Shown: piece by piece, positions 46,921-59,679 of the stretch
Numbering within the stretch: the stretch's first letter is position 1
Layout: every line of letters begins with the position of its first letter
Assembly: GCA_014773175.1 (NCBI GenBank)
Contig: VXCM01000967.1
Coordinates: 62,001 to 126,000 of the forward strand
Reading direction: 5' to 3'
Length of the DNA: 64,000 nucleotides
Origin: Lucifuga dentata
Lineage: Eukaryota > Chordata > Actinopteri > Ophidiiformes > Bythitidae
Translations under genes and position numbers: made by a program
The notes under the pieces: model-generated
What the model saw: only the letters and a program-made list of their open reading frames with translations
Database searches by the model: none
Told to the model about the DNA's origin: nothing

Positions 46921-49159
46921 CTAAATGTTGTTTAGCATCTCTGGGGCAAATGCTTCAGTCCCAACTGACTTTTATGTCAGTTCTATTAGTCAAAAACACA
47001 CTGATGGAAAGAAATTGGCAAAAAAAAAAAAAAAAAAAAAAAATAGAGGAATAACAGCAGGTTTGATACATGTGGGTTTGAAATTACTGCATCTGTTTGT
47101 TAGTCTGTTTCTCTCTATCTACCTGTGTGTTTTTCAGCTGGCTGACTGGACTTCGTGTGTTGCCCTGATAGATTCAGGTTATTCCTCAAGGCTACAGCAG
47201 CAAAAATACTGTTGTTTTTTTGTTTTTGTTTTTTTTAATACTGCTGCTTTGCTGCCTGCATAATTCTTTACTCAGGATCTGGATCCTCTTGCCTCATATT
47301 CTCATTTTTCTTGCCACCTCTCCTTTCTTTTTTCCCCCTCAGATTCTCTCTGCTTAATTTAGGCTGCAGCTCCTGCATTTTTTCTTTTGTTGTTATAAAT
47401 TCACACACAAAGAAAATCTCTTTGTCTATTTCTCCTATTGCTTCCAGCGTCCTTGCAGTAAGGTAACTGTCATAATTTTCATCTTAAATATTTAATATTC
47501 AGTGTTTGAATCAAGTTATCAAGATATCAAGAACTTTTCCATCAGGAGTCATCATATTCATAATTAGTTGACTCCAGAAGCCTGTGTTTATTGTATTTTG
47601 ACTTGTGTGCCTTATTACTATTATATCTTAATTTATGCAGAACTATGCCAATTTCTATTGGTTATTCACCAGACTCAACTCATTCTGACTTAACTTTGTA
47701 TGGGCAACATGTACATTGCAGAGCAGGAGCCTTATGTTGCAACCACAGTTGGTGTGTGTGTGTGTACAAAGTGTGCTGAATCACATTACATCACTTTTTG
47801 CAGTATTGTGCAATCCCCTCATTTAATTGTTTATCGGTCAGAAAATAAACACACCATTATGATGTCACACACAATATATTATAGTGTTACATTAAGATGC
47901 TGCTGCTTAGATGCACAGTCTGTACATATAGTCATATAATTCAAGGGCAGGTTGTCTTCTTTCTGGGTTTGATTAATGACTTGTTTATCTCAGTCAGATT
48001 TCAGTCTGTTTTGATAGAAGTTTCAAATTAGTTGAACTTTTCCAGAAGAGTCAAGCTAATTGCCATTTGTTACGGCAATTAGAACTGAAGGAAGCACTAT
48101 GAGGTTGTTAAAGGAAAAAGGTGGCAAACAGCGAGATCTTGGAAGCGACTGTAATTAATGCCAAACATCATCCTTCTGTTGTGTGGCTAATCTTCAAAGG
48201 ATTATAAAAACAGAGAAAAATCTCACAGTAATGAATAGGCTGCAGATTTGCCAGCCTTGTTTTTAATTTTACACTATATTATTTATAGCAAATTGCCAAC
48301 CAACTAAGCTGATGGACAGATTATTATTTTATGATGGATCAGTTTGGATACTTGTTTCGAGTAAGACGATGCGTGATGTAACTGTAAGAAATCTCAAAGT
48401 TGGATGATGACAGCTACATATGTGACTGTGAATGTTATTGTTATGATACATACTGAAGCATTTTGCATTCAGTATATATTCATTCATGTAGGCAAAAAGT
48501 CACATTACCTGAATGTCAAGAGAGCAGTTAACAACAGCAGCAGCAGCAGCAGCTGTCTCTGCTTTCAGAAAAGCTGTTCTGTGTAATGAGAATTTGCTGC
48601 TGAATATTAGGAAATATGGAATGTCTTTTAATTAGCAGGTCCTTCAATCCCAAATGATTTCGCATAGATTTGTTGATGTAGTTTCATGTTTTTTTTAATC
48701 ATTTAATTTTCAGTATCTCTAGGTTATAAAATTAAAATGTAAGTGAACAGGTAAACATCTATTAATCATATCAAGATTGATATAAAACATTATGATGTCC
48801 CATTGGAATTGAATGTATCTGGTTGAACACAGTTAATAGGAGGATATTTCCATCATGGAAAATGAGCTCATGACTTTCAGTTTGACTTTACAAGGCTAAA
48901 TTTCTTATATATTCCAATGTCATGTTCCAGAAAATGTAATTACTTTCCTTCAGTGTGTTTGCAGTGTCACCTCAATTAATGTATGATCTTATACTGCTGG
49001 CTTGAGGTGTAGTCTAATATTACAGTAATTAATCCATAAGCTTATTACATTTATGATAATGGCATTTTTTTTTTTTTTTTTTTTTTTTAGCAAGAACAGA
49101 GTGTATATCCTAATATCAGAGTAAGAAAGATATAACTTAAATACATCCTGCTACACTGT

Positions 49160-49375
49160 ATTATGTGGTGCTGTCCTATATTTCATTGTATTGCATTGTA
49201 TACTGTACTGTAGCATATTGTATTGGATTGTTCTCCATTGCATTGTATTGTACTGCACTGTAATGTATTGCATTGCATTCCATTATACTGAATTGTATTG
49301 GGTTGTATTGTATTGTATTGTATTGCATTGCATTATTTTGTATTTTGGTGTTGCATTGCTTTACATTGTTTCTAA
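49160..49375 (+). repeat. Degenerate pentanucleotide satellite (TTGTA/TTGCA)n
   Basis: About 200 bp of imperfect units of ATTGT and ATTGC with scattered substitutions. The 87-codon frame across it, rich in C, Y, I and L, is caused by the repeat. Confidence 0.9.
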
Positions 49376-49728
49376 TTCTGACACACTCAAATGTTACAGC
49401 ATGGAATATATATTAATGACTGGCATGGAACATATTAATGACTGGTGGCCATGAGATTTGCATCAGATTGGTACTTGTGTTCACTGACCCATAAGACTAT
49501 GAGGGGAGGAGAGGTGACAAAGTACAAGAGAAGATGAAAGAAAAAAAAAGTTTGCGGATGCTAAAGAAGGGAACAGAGGCAGAAACAAAGGACTGTATGT
49601 TGTATTATTTATTTCCTGCAGATGTAACTTTACATTATTAATCCTTGTAGGCAGCAATGCATTGCATGTGTAGGTGTGAACAATTGCTTTAATGACAGTT
49701 AAAATCCAACCTCTTTATGCCTGCCTGC

Positions 49729-49731
<3 letters not shown>

Positions 49732-49778
<47 letters not shown>
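49732..49778. repeat. Microsatellite (CT)n
   Basis: About 23 CT units. Confidence 0.97.
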
Positions 49779-49781
<3 letters not shown>

Positions 49782-50150
49782 GTTTGTTGAGTCATGGTGT
49801 TTCTATGAACTGTCAGCCCTCTGAGTCTTTAATGGAGATGAATGCTGCTTGCTTCATGTTACAATGCTGATTTAATCACACAAATAGGCAGTCACCTTTG
49901 TGTGTACAAGTGTGTATATTTGTAAGCAGTATATCATCGATACACTATGTACAATATGTATGTTTGCATCATCTTCGGTCATCTTTTAGGTCAGCTCACA
50001 TGGTGCTTTGGTGCTTACATTCTGAGAAAGCACCCCAAGGTCTGTGTGTGAATTTGCATTGAAGTGTGTATACATGACTGTGTGTGTATTCATGTGTTCT
50101 GTGTATGTATCTGTACTTACTAGGAGTTAATGACTTCTCAAGGACCACAA

Positions 50151-50185
50151 AACAAAACAAAAAAAAAGAAAAAAAAAAAAAAANN

Positions 50186-50212
<27 letters not shown>
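50151..50212. repeat. A-run joined to T-run across NN
   Basis: An A-rich run ends at two Ns and is followed by a pure T-run. This is either the join of two contig ends or a true inverted homopolymer that broke assembly. Confidence 0.8.
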
Positions 50213-50217
<5 letters not shown>

Positions 50218-52189
50218 GGTTTTCAGATAATATTTGCATAGGTTCAGGTTGCTTAAATTTAAGATTGGGATCTGAATTTATTAAGTTGAATATTTAAGTC
50301 AGAATTTGAGTTAGAAATTCAGTTAGATGGAGCTTTAGCCAATGATTTCATTCAGCGAGTCTACACAAATAGTGTTTGTGTATGTCAATTTATCTGTCTT
50401 TTTTTTTCAAACTCAGCTATGGCCAAATTGATGTCAAGTAGGCATTGCTATGGCAACACTTCAGATCTCTGGTGACATCATAACCTCATTCATATTTCCC
50501 AGGCTTCTCTTAGAACATCTGGTCCTTTTCCACTTCTAATTGTTTATCTGAAGAGGTGATGATCATCTCCATCTCAGAGAAAAAGAGGATCCAGGCAGCT
50601 TTCACCTCTATTCAGCATTGTAACTCTTATCATTCGTGAAGCTTGTGAAAAAGATGAAGTAGCTTTTGAGATCACTGACTTTTAAGTTGCAGCTTCCTCA
50701 GTTTGGTAAATAGAAAAACTGGGGTGCTCTGTTTTGTCATGCTGTGCACCGATTACACAGAAATTGGATTATACCCAAGAAGAAAGGGCTTTTGTTTCTA
50801 TTTCTGTTCACTGTGATTTATTAAATTTCTCTAAAGCTGTGTTTAGATGTGTTCACTGATTTTGGCATCTGATTCTGTATTGAAATTGATGGAGCATGCT
50901 GCGTCAATTATTGGTACAAATTGTGCTGATTTCATTTCTTTTGAAAGAAAATTGGGAGTCCTATTCCACGCTGGGTGCTGTCACCTTCACATAGAATGCA
51001 AATAACAGAACTTGTACACTTTGGACATAATTAGCATTTTGCCTCAAAACTGCTGCCCTGTGGGGATCATTTTAAAAGCTGGATATATTCAGTACACTCA
51101 TGGTTTTGAGGAAAAATGCTTATTTTGATTCTGTGTGTGTGTCTATTGCAAAGACAGAGATTATTTGATACAGCACTCTGCAGGACTTCTTGTTGGATAT
51201 CTCAGAGGAAAATCCTTTGCTATTTTCAAATGCAAAAAACACAGAAAGAGAGAGAGACAGAGAGATGGAGATAGATTGCAGTGGAAACTGAAAAATAGAG
51301 AGAGAGAGATGAGATGTGGAAACAGAAGCGAACAACGAAAAAGATGAATCTCCACAAACACTGTTCGTGATCAAGCAGATAAACACAGAAACAGGAGGGA
51401 AGAAAAAAAAAAAAANAAAAAAAAAAAAAAACACCACAGAATGGGTGTGATGATTTATGGCTGATGCAGATGAAAAGCTCCAGCTCCCTCTGCAGCTCTG
51501 GGCTTTTGTCTTGTCTTGCTAATCCTCTCTGCACCCCCTTCTCTCTCTTTCTCGCTTCCTTAAGCCCTCATACCCCCTTGACTCCCAAGTCTATGCTTTC
51601 CCATCTTTCCTCTCACTCCCTGTACCCCTGCATCTCTCTCTCTCTCTCTCTCTTCACCCCCCACTCAGTAATTCTGACCTTGACTCCCCTTTAACTCCTC
51701 CCCTCTGTTTTTTCCCACTCACTTAAACATCTNCCCCCGTGATCCTGTTAAAGCTTCATGTCAGTGTTAGCGTCTATGCACGCAGCAGTATGGGACATAT
51801 TATGCGAGACAGCCATTATATGAGTATCGGAGGCAGACGGAGTCTAGGACAGCACCAGCAGCTGTTTTGCATGGTCAAGAGGAGGATGATGGGTGATGTT
51901 GGACAGCAACTCATGTTTAAGCAAAACTCCTCTTATGTGGTTTTTTTGTGATATACTGAAACAATGAAGCTGATTGTAGGATGAAGTAAAAGTAGAAATG
52001 CCCCATTACAAGTAAAAGTACCACTGATTTTTTTTTTTTTTTTTTTTTTTTTAACCTATAAGTAAAAGTGAACAAGTCCCAACAGTAAAATGTACTTAAG
52101 TATTCAAAGTAAAAGTACTTATTTTGGAGAACAGCAGAACTGAGTTTGATTAAAATCTCCTGTTTTTTAAAGTCTCCTAGTACTTGAAG

Positions 52190-52858
52190 AGGGAAGAAGG
52201 GAAAGACAAATAAATTACAAAAGAATGAACCAAAATAGATGGAAGGAAGGGCATAAGCTAAGAAGGAGTATTGGAAGAAAAAAAAAGGAATAATTTAAAA
52301 GCTGTAAGAAAGAATTAAAGGGACACAGAAAACAACACAAAGCTAGAAGGGAAGAAGAAAAGACATGATAAAAGGAAGGAAAGAATCTTCTATCCCTGTC
52401 TTTTATGTCTTCCTAGTTCTTCCCTTTATTTATTCTTCCCTTTACGTATTCTTTCATTCCTTCCTTGTCCTCCTTTCTATTCTTTTAAGCCCCTCCTCCT
52501 TTTCTGTCATCTCCTAAGCCATCTCCTCCTTCCTCCTTGATCCTCTTTTACCATCACTCCATCTCTTCTCTGTTCTCTCTCCAAGTTCCTTCTCCTCTCT
52601 CTACATCATCTCACCATTCACACCCCTTCTTCTCCTCTTTTCAATCATTCATCCCTCCCTAAGTCCACAACCCTTCTCTTCCTGCTATCCTCTGTCCTCC
52701 ATCCTTCCTTTGCTTCTCATCTGCATTCATTTGTCCTCTCTCAAACACCTTCTTCTTCTTCTTCTTCTTCTTCTTCTTCTTCTTCTTCTTCTTCTTCTTC
52801 TTCTTCTTCTTCTTCCCCTTATATCTTCCTTCTTCTCAGCTCATCCCTCCATTTAATG

Positions 52859-52890
<32 letters not shown>
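52190..52890 (+). repeat. Purine tract followed by pyrimidine tract with (TTC)n
   Basis: About 195 bp of mostly A and G is followed at about 52386 by about 500 bp of mostly C and T, including about 22 TTC units at 52749-52814. The two halves are partly inverted copies in composition, allowing a long weak foldback. TTC/GAA repeats of this kind can form triplex DNA. Confidence 0.85.
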
Positions 52891-52891
<1 letters not shown>

Positions 52892-53882
52892 CCTGTTCAA
52901 GGAGCTGAGTGTTCCAACCCTGGCATCAGTTTGTTGGTTGCCACGACAACCTCCCGAGCCATGTTATTTATAGCTGCAGATTAGCATGACTCCCACATAA
53001 TACAGGCTGCATGCATATGTGTTTGGATGAGTGGTTTTTTTCTGTTTGATGTGGACTTACCTTTCACAAACACAGTTGTACAATATGCATGATATGTTAG
53101 GTTGTGTTAATATTTCAGGCAAAGTTGACTCTTGTTCTACAAAACCTAAACATTATAATTCATACAGATTCTTCCTTTCTTCCTTAACTACTTATATAAC
53201 AAAATTAACAAAAGTGATACCAAGTTTGGCTGAAGTCTTTTTTCTTTAAACAAAACAAAAAACAAAAAAATAAAAAATAAAATAAAATAAAAAACCCTCT
53301 ACCATGGAAGAGGGTCTGTTGGTTGTTTTTTTTTGTTTTGTTTTGTTTTTTTGTTTTTCACACGTCTGTTGGTTGGTTTGTTTTTCAGCAGAATTACTCA
53401 AAATTTTGATTCTGACAAAATTTGGTGGAAGGGCTGGACATAGCCCCAGGGAAGCATCCATTCAATTTTTGTGCAGATCCAGATCCAGGGACAATGATAG
53501 AGTATTTTTAGATATTTTTGTTAATTCCTTCAAATGTAAATCTCAATCTCAATATCAGGCATATTTATCTGATAACAGACTATCAGTAGGTCAAAATGTA
53601 AAATATAAATCTTGTGATTAAGACTGTATAATTCATAGTAATCATTAGTGATAAAAAAAAATTGTGTAAAAAAGAGTAATTTAGCTATGGTGTGTTCTGT
53701 CCTCAATGACATGACATAAGCAAGTGGCAAAGTGCATTGAGTGGTAAGTAAAGGTGGGAATGTATTAAATTAATTTGATAGAATTATTTTGCTTTTAATG
53801 ACATATGCATATCTGTACAATATTTTGTTCTGTTCATTTAATGATGGATAACAGTAGATAACAGAAGCTCAAAACCATGAAG

Positions 53883-54421
53883 TTAAAGGACCATACTGGC
53901 CATTTTGCATGTTTGACCCTAATATATTCAATTTTCAAACACATAACGTTATTGACAATCATTTCCCAAAGCATACTATTGGAACGGTGAATTAAAAAAA
54001 AAAAAAAAAAATNAAAAAAAAAAAATCCTACCTCCCATGCTTGGTAGGAAATGCTTCCTGTTGTCAGTTCTTCACTATAGCATTTGAATGCACCACTGAA
54101 ACATTTTCAGATCACTCCACACTTTTTTATTGTGCTTAAATGCTAAAATTATATAACTTCTAAAAAAAACCTGAACACATGTCTTGTTCGCAGTGATGGA
54201 TCCAGAGGACATTTCAAGTATCAACAAGTTGATCTTAATAGTGTGCCAGAATGAACTGAAACCAATGGTGGTCTGGGAGGTAGGAAAAATAATAATTATA
54301 ATAATAATAATAATTCACCATTCCAGTAGTATGCTTTTGGAAATGATTGTCAGTAATGTTATGTATATGAAAATGTAATATATTAGGATCAAACATGCAA
54401 AATGGGTGTTATGGTCCTTTA
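53883..54421. mobile_element. TTAA-flanked fold-back MITE, copy B (long inverted arms)
   Basis: It starts TTAAAGGACCATACTGG and ends ATGGTCCTTTA. Both arms carry the same inner words in opposite orientation (CATTTCCCAAAGCATACTATTGGAA on the left against TCCAGTAGTATGCTTTTGGAAATG on the right), giving imperfect arms of about 150-160 bp around a short unique centre. An A-run with an N (54013) interrupts the left arm. It has no coding capacity. Confidence 0.8.
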
Positions 54422-54670
54422 CTACTACAAGTCAATATTTTAAGTTTTAACACACCATAAGGATATAAAAAACAATGATGGATGATTAACTGAATCAGTT
54501 TTATCGATATGAATCAAACATGTCTGTTCTTTGAAAGACCAGCTTCTAACTATACAGCTACAAAGCAACAAATTTCTGGTTGACTCTGGCTGAATTTAGA
54601 AACTATTTGAGCTTTCTATTCTGCAGAGTCAACAAGGGAGAATAAATTCATTTAGGAGTTGTTGAAACTA

Positions 54671-54709
<39 letters not shown>

Positions 54710-55039
54710 CTGCTGTCAGTCAAAGCTGAAGTTTTTCCTTAAAAATGTCATTCTTTGAACTATATGTTTAAATCTGTTTAAATATTTTTGACTAAAATCA
54801 CTTTAGCTGATTTTTCTAATATAAATTTTTACAACAAAATCAGATTTGCTGAAACATATTTCACTGTTAATAGTTAAATTATTACTCCCCTAGTGCACAA
54901 CTTGATAACTATATTTCATTCAAAGACAGTAAATGTGTTTACAGCACAGCACTTTATGTCAAGTCAATACACGGTTTAATAGAACGGAGTGTGGCTAATG
55001 TAAAGTGATACTTCGGTTTCTTAATGTACATCACTTCCA

Positions 55040-55580
55040 TTCTCATAATGGAGGACGGGGGACGGGGGGNGGGGGGGGGGGGGTGTCTCTGCGCAGCACC
55101 CGGAAAGAACAAGCAATAACACATTTAAAATCCTTCCCATTGTCTGGTGTCTGCCTCTCCAGCAACATTGATCACAGCCAAGGCCGGTGCTTCCTGGCCA
55201 GTCTGGTGCGTTACCATAGCAACGAGCCCACCGCTTAGGAGCCGCTAAGAAACCAAATACCCCGAATCAATAGGCTTTTTGAAAAACAGGGCCGTAGACA
55301 CTCATGCACAAACTCACATACACACATGCACACACTCGCATAGCAGTCTTGAAGTGACTCTGAACGCACCATCAATAAGCAGATACTCACACAAGTCCCA
55401 CCTTCATGTTTGCCACTTATTCAGATGGAGTGGAGTGTAAAGAAAGAGAGATGGAGAGTCACTCGAAACCTACTGAGACGCTTATAAGTGAGTGAAGGAA
55501 GTGAGAGTCAAACTTCTGGAGAGGGAGAGAGGAAGCGCGACCATCCTTCAACACAGTCGAACAAAAGACAGCGTGAAATG
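55040..55580. promoter_or_regulatory. CpG-bearing segment, possible promoter or enhancer
   Basis: CpG dinucleotides are clearly more frequent here than in the flanks (CTGCGCAGCACCCGG, GGCCGGTG, GTGCGTTACC, GAAGCGCGACC, AGTCGAAC). A G-run broken by an N (55070) and a strong X-box lie inside. Neither a TATA box nor a clear donor was found, so direction is unknown. Confidence 0.35.
55210..55223. promoter_or_regulatory. RFX-type X-box
   Basis: GTTACCATAGCAAC fits the consensus GTNRCC-NN-RGYAAC exactly. RFX factors act at such sites in ciliary and immune genes. The target gene is unknown. Confidence 0.6.
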
Positions 55581-55889
55581 AGCAACTGTGAAATGAATGC
55601 ATTTGATTATGGGAAAACAGCATGAAATGGACTCAATTTCAACTGTTTGTCACTTTAAAAAAAGTTGCTAATGGTTATGCTTAGGTGAGTTAAAGGACTT
55701 AAGGTTAGGGTTAGGCTGCTTATATGAGCAGCTGTAAATATGTGGTGTACTGGGCAGCTAATTCTTTTCTATGGACTTAACCAATGTGGGAATAGTTGTA
55801 TGTGACATATGTAGAAGTGGTAATATGAAATAGTTCAAGCTCATATATAACAGTGGTTTTACATGATAAGCTGTGAGTGGTGCACTGGG

Positions 55890-56046
55890 AGCAGTGATTT
55901 TCACCCTGAGCAGCTAGATGATACATGCCTTGCTCAAGAGCACACTGGCAGTTGTTATTTAAAAGGGAGATTGATATTAATTCCCAGATTTTGTCATACA
56001 CAGCGCTCAAATTCTCTCCACTCACTGCACTCAAGAGTTCAACCAT
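55890..56046 (-). mobile_element. SINE-like fragment, copy 1
   Basis: A core of about 80 bp (GATGATACATGCCTTGCTCAA, GGCAGTTGTTATTTA, GGGAGATTGATATTAATTCCC) is shared with 57405-57485 at high identity. The tRNA-like head present in the other copy is not recognisable here. Confidence 0.65.
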
Positions 56047-57374
56047 ATTCAGCTTTGACCTGTCTGCCAGTGACCTTTCCTATGCTCAGCCAACAGGAGA
56101 ATAGTTATGTGATGTCAGCAGAAGCGAAACAACAATGGGGGAGAAGCTCATAACCTGTATCCTGAGCTCAAGATACTTCTTGGCATCAAAATTGTTGCAT
56201 CTTGGCTCGGTTTCTTCTCCAGAGTAGAACGAGAGAAAGTGCCTGAATCCATCGCTGCTAGATGTGGCTGGCCAACCCAGGATCTTATTGACACATGTTG
56301 CTATGTCGGCATTCCATTAAATGTACTGATCAAGACTCAGGTCATCAGGACTGTAGTGAGGTGAACGACGTGACGATTGCTCTCCACAGCACAAATACCA
56401 CTTACTGCAATGCTCTCCACAAATATTGGCAATCTTGGTAAATTAAAGCAAAATGGGTTGTGAAAAAAAATGTCTTTGTGTTCATCCTCTTGAGCTTTCA
56501 TTCAAAGTATTAACAAAAAATACACACGAACACCTACATATGCTGCTCCAGCTTCTTCACAGCCTTATTTTACATTCTTTACACCCCTGTCTACACATTT
56601 TGTAAGCTCAGTATTATGCTGGTGAAACAATGTGTGAATGTGTGAAGCTGCTCAGGCAGCTGACGAGAATAAAGTCAACCATATGCAAGATGTCAAGCAT
56701 ATTAATTAGCAACCAGCATAGCATAAGCCTATGGCTATGGCCCTGTTCATATATGCATTTATGACGTTGAAAATTTGCAGGAAATATAATTTATTTTCCA
56801 CAATAAGACAATTTGTGATGTTGCAATGAATTCACATTGAGTTTTACCTGGGTGAACTCTGACAGAAATTTGCACCATAAACCTCAGTAAACCATCTTAA
56901 AAGGTTTGACTTCAGAGAGGATCCCAACATGAAGGAAACTAATGCCATTTCATACACTTCTCTGGTAAAATCCAGGCTGCAGTGAATGCATCCTGTGATG
57001 TGATGTTGCTGCTGTCTGCCACGCCAAACAGAAAAGAGCAAACTGCATTTTTACTTTCTGTATTTTATCTTACATGCCAGGCATTTTTCTATTTTAAGCA
57101 TCTATTTTCTATTGGTCAGTTTCCTTATATCACACACCACAGAATACAAGAATCTCACTGCCTATAATGCTGCAAAATCTGTTTTGTTTGTGCATGTGAC
57201 AGAAGTCTTGATTCATGTAACATCTCTGCAGAAGACAGTTATTCTTTGGATCAAATGACATGGATTTTGTCATATTGCGAAGAAACTTGGAAGTCAACTC
57301 GTTGTTTTCTCTATCATCCTCCAGCGTTACGTTCACACAGTTATACACATTAACTTGTCTGAGCAGTACAATGA

Positions 57375-57584
57375 CAGTCTTCTGCTGTCAGCCACTTAGC
57401 AGCTCCCCTGAGCAGATGATACATGCCTTGCTCAACAGTACGCTGGCAGTTGTTATTTAGAAGGGAGATTGATATTAATTCCCTTCCCCTGTCAGTATTC
57501 TCACAGATAATCTGGAAATTCCTGCTGACATCCCTCTGGCCACAAGCCAGATTTTCTACCTTGAGGCTACCACTGCCCCTATTT
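57375..57584 (-). mobile_element. tRNA-derived SINE-like element, copy 2
   Basis: On the minus strand it starts GGGCAGTGGTAGCCTCAAGG, then GGCTTGTGGCCAGAGGG, which follow the layout of the tRNA-like head of an abundant fish SINE with degraded A and B boxes. The body ends in the TTGAGCAAGGCATG and GGGGAGCTGC region. It shares its core with 55890-56046. Confidence 0.65.
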
Positions 57585-58499
57585 AAGTACAATGAAATAA
57601 CCCAAATTTATTTATTATTTTTTATTATTGTATTGGATTTATCTTTATAATTTTAAATCACACAGTTTATTTTAATTACAACTTGAATGGCATGTGGGGA
57701 CTGCATATTTTCACATTTTTTTTTACGGTAAATTTGAATAATCTGACTGTAGGCCACATGAGAGATGATGGGAGGAGTGAAAAAAACTGGGCCAAAAAGC
57801 AAAGGATTTGTGGTAGGGTGGGGGAGTGGGGGTGAGTAGAGGGTGTAATGTAGCGTACTCTGAATCTAGATCACTGAACACACCAGTGTGTCTTCAGTAA
57901 TTTCTTTAAGCAGAGATGGACACCCTGGTTTCACTGAAATATGTCTGTCCCAGTTTTGGCAGTTGCAGTCACAGCGCTAAAGCTAACTAACACAGAGGTG
58001 GAACTACAGATTTAGACTTTTTTTTTTTTTTTTTTTTTTTTAAGACAAGATGTATTAGGCAATAGAGCAACAGTTGAATGGGGACCAAATGAGATGAGAT
58101 GGAAATGACAGTTCCATTAGAAACAGGTTTTAAATTCTCATGAGAAAGGATTTCCAGGGATTGCTCCTGTTTTTCTTGAGATATGTTCTTTTAAAGTGTG
58201 AGGGTCATTATTTCATTACCGGAGACTGAAAGTTCAAATTCAGCCTTTGGGGTGAGGCCTGAGTGGAGCAGATGTGGCAGATACAGTTAAAGGTGAAATT
58301 AGTTTTTAATTGCTTCACTTCTTTTAGAAATTGAAAAAAAAAAAATGACATTGTGACTGAAAAGTGTTTTTTCTTAAATTGCTTCAGTGCAGCAGTCTGG
58401 GTCTTTGCTGCTTCTTGGAGTTTGAGGTGCACATAGGGGCGGAGTAACATGCCACTCTGCTTCAATCTTAATCCTAAAATTAAAGGACCTTCGGGTCCT

Positions 58500-59072
58500 A
58501 AAGGACCATACCAGTGACTTTGCTTGTTTAAGCCTAATAACTACTAGCTGCATATGCATTATGTTAGTGAAAACCATTTTCCAAAACAAAAAAAACAAAA
58601 CAAACATATTTTAGTTTTCCTGTTTTGTTTTTGCCAAGTCCCCTAATCTTTCAAAATAAAATGTTACACCCACCTTGACATTCAATGTTTCGCCTAGCAT
58701 GCACATCTGAATGCAGAAAGGATGGTTTTAAATTTCTCGTCATCATCTCCTGTGACTATATTCCCTGGCAGAGATACATTTTCTTCTGTGCAGTTCAGAA
58801 TTGGACCAATTAGATAAAGTTAATTTGACAAAGAATCTAATGCACATCATATTTGTGATGGATTATTTATCTCTAGCACAGTATCTACAAGTTGATTTTA
58901 ATAGCGTACTAGAATGAACTGAAATCACTGGTAGTCTGGAGGATAGGAAAAACAATTCTAATATTTACCACTCCAGTAGTAGTATGTTTTGGAAATGGTT
59001 GTCAGCAATGTAACATGTATACAGCTTATTTATATTGGGCTCAAACATGCAAAACCACTGGTATGGTCTTTA
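58500..59072 (+). mobile_element. TTAA-flanked fold-back MITE, copy C (most complete)
   Basis: It opens TAAAGGACCATACCAGTG, continues CTTTGCTTGTTTAAGCCTAATAA, and closes with the inverted GGGCTCAAACATGCAAAACC, then ACTGGTATGGTCTTTA. At 573 bp it is the longest full copy. Internal blocks are recognisable in the other copies in varying order. No open frame or transposase motif is present. Confidence 0.8.
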
Positions 59073-59154
59073 AAATTAACCCACCAAGGATCAACCCAAC
59101 ACTAGTTAAGATGTACAGCCAATGAGGATGGTTGTGGGTAGTGTTTCACATGTT

Positions 59155-59190
59155 ACTCCGCCCCCATTTATAACCCCGCCCTGGGATTCA
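59155..59190 (+). promoter_or_regulatory. GC-box / TATA-like cluster
   Basis: Two CCGCCC boxes flank an ATTTATAA sequence within 35 bp. It lies about 0.5 kb upstream of the better TATA promoter at 59647 and might be a distal part of it, or chance. Confidence 0.3.
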
Positions 59191-59646
59191 AGCAGCACCT
59201 TCCAACGACCATCTAGTGGTCATTAGAAGAACTGCCATTCAAAACTATTTTAAGCTGGCTTCAGCATTTAGTTGTGGTGTTTTTTTTGGTTAACTTGGCC
59301 CGATATCAGCCTTAAGGAAAAAAAAAAAAATCAACCAATCATACTGTCCACTGCTATGACTGAGATGCGTCCCTGACAACAGCTTTCATGACAACTATAA
59401 ATAAATCATAAAGTCTATATCGCCTGGTGTGATGACAGGGCAGCAAAAAGGTAAGTCTACTGAAATAAGTCCATGAATAAATCCAATATCATCTCTTCAA
59501 ATCTTACAAAATGTTAACAGTGAAATATCACCATCATCAGCTTGCCTTGTACAGAACCTATAACTCAGCAAAGCATTCAACCCTGTGTGATTGTGGCTGT
59601 GTGAGGTTGTGTGAAAATGAAGGAAGGTTGAAAAGGGGCTTGAAAG

Positions 59647-59654
59647 TATAAAAG
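59647..59654 (+). promoter_or_regulatory. TATA box of a candidate plus-strand promoter
   Basis: TATAAAAG stands about 30 bp upstream of the point where CpG density rises sharply. This is the best core-promoter motif in the window and fits the exon that ends at 59999. Confidence 0.5.
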
Positions 59655-59679
59655 CAGTTTCTCTAGGACCTGGCTGTGT

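Larger units (their letters stand above)
46921..53882. other. Gene-free stretch
   Basis: No coding exon recognised. It contains A-runs (47020), T-runs (49068), a degenerate pentanucleotide array (49160), a (CT)n (49732), a joined A-run and T-run with NN (50184), an A-run with N (51416), an N at 51733 and a purine-then-pyrimidine domain with (TTC)n (52190-52890). Two weak X-box-like sites are at 50444 and 52937. Local short frames are not supported by splice sites or homology. Confidence 0.6.
54422..58499. other. Gene-free stretch with CpG-bearing segment and SINE-like copies
   Basis: No coding exon is recognised. It contains a (CA)n at 54677, a CpG-bearing segment with an X-box (55040-55580), two related SINE-like copies (55890, 57375), a GGTTAGGGTTAGG pair at 55702 and a T-run at 58018. 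Confidence 0.6.

Noticed and set aside
55700..55715. GGTTAGGGTTAGG, an interstitial telomere-like word
   Set aside because: Only two units. Similar degenerate CCTAA words at 17840 are common in fish DNA.
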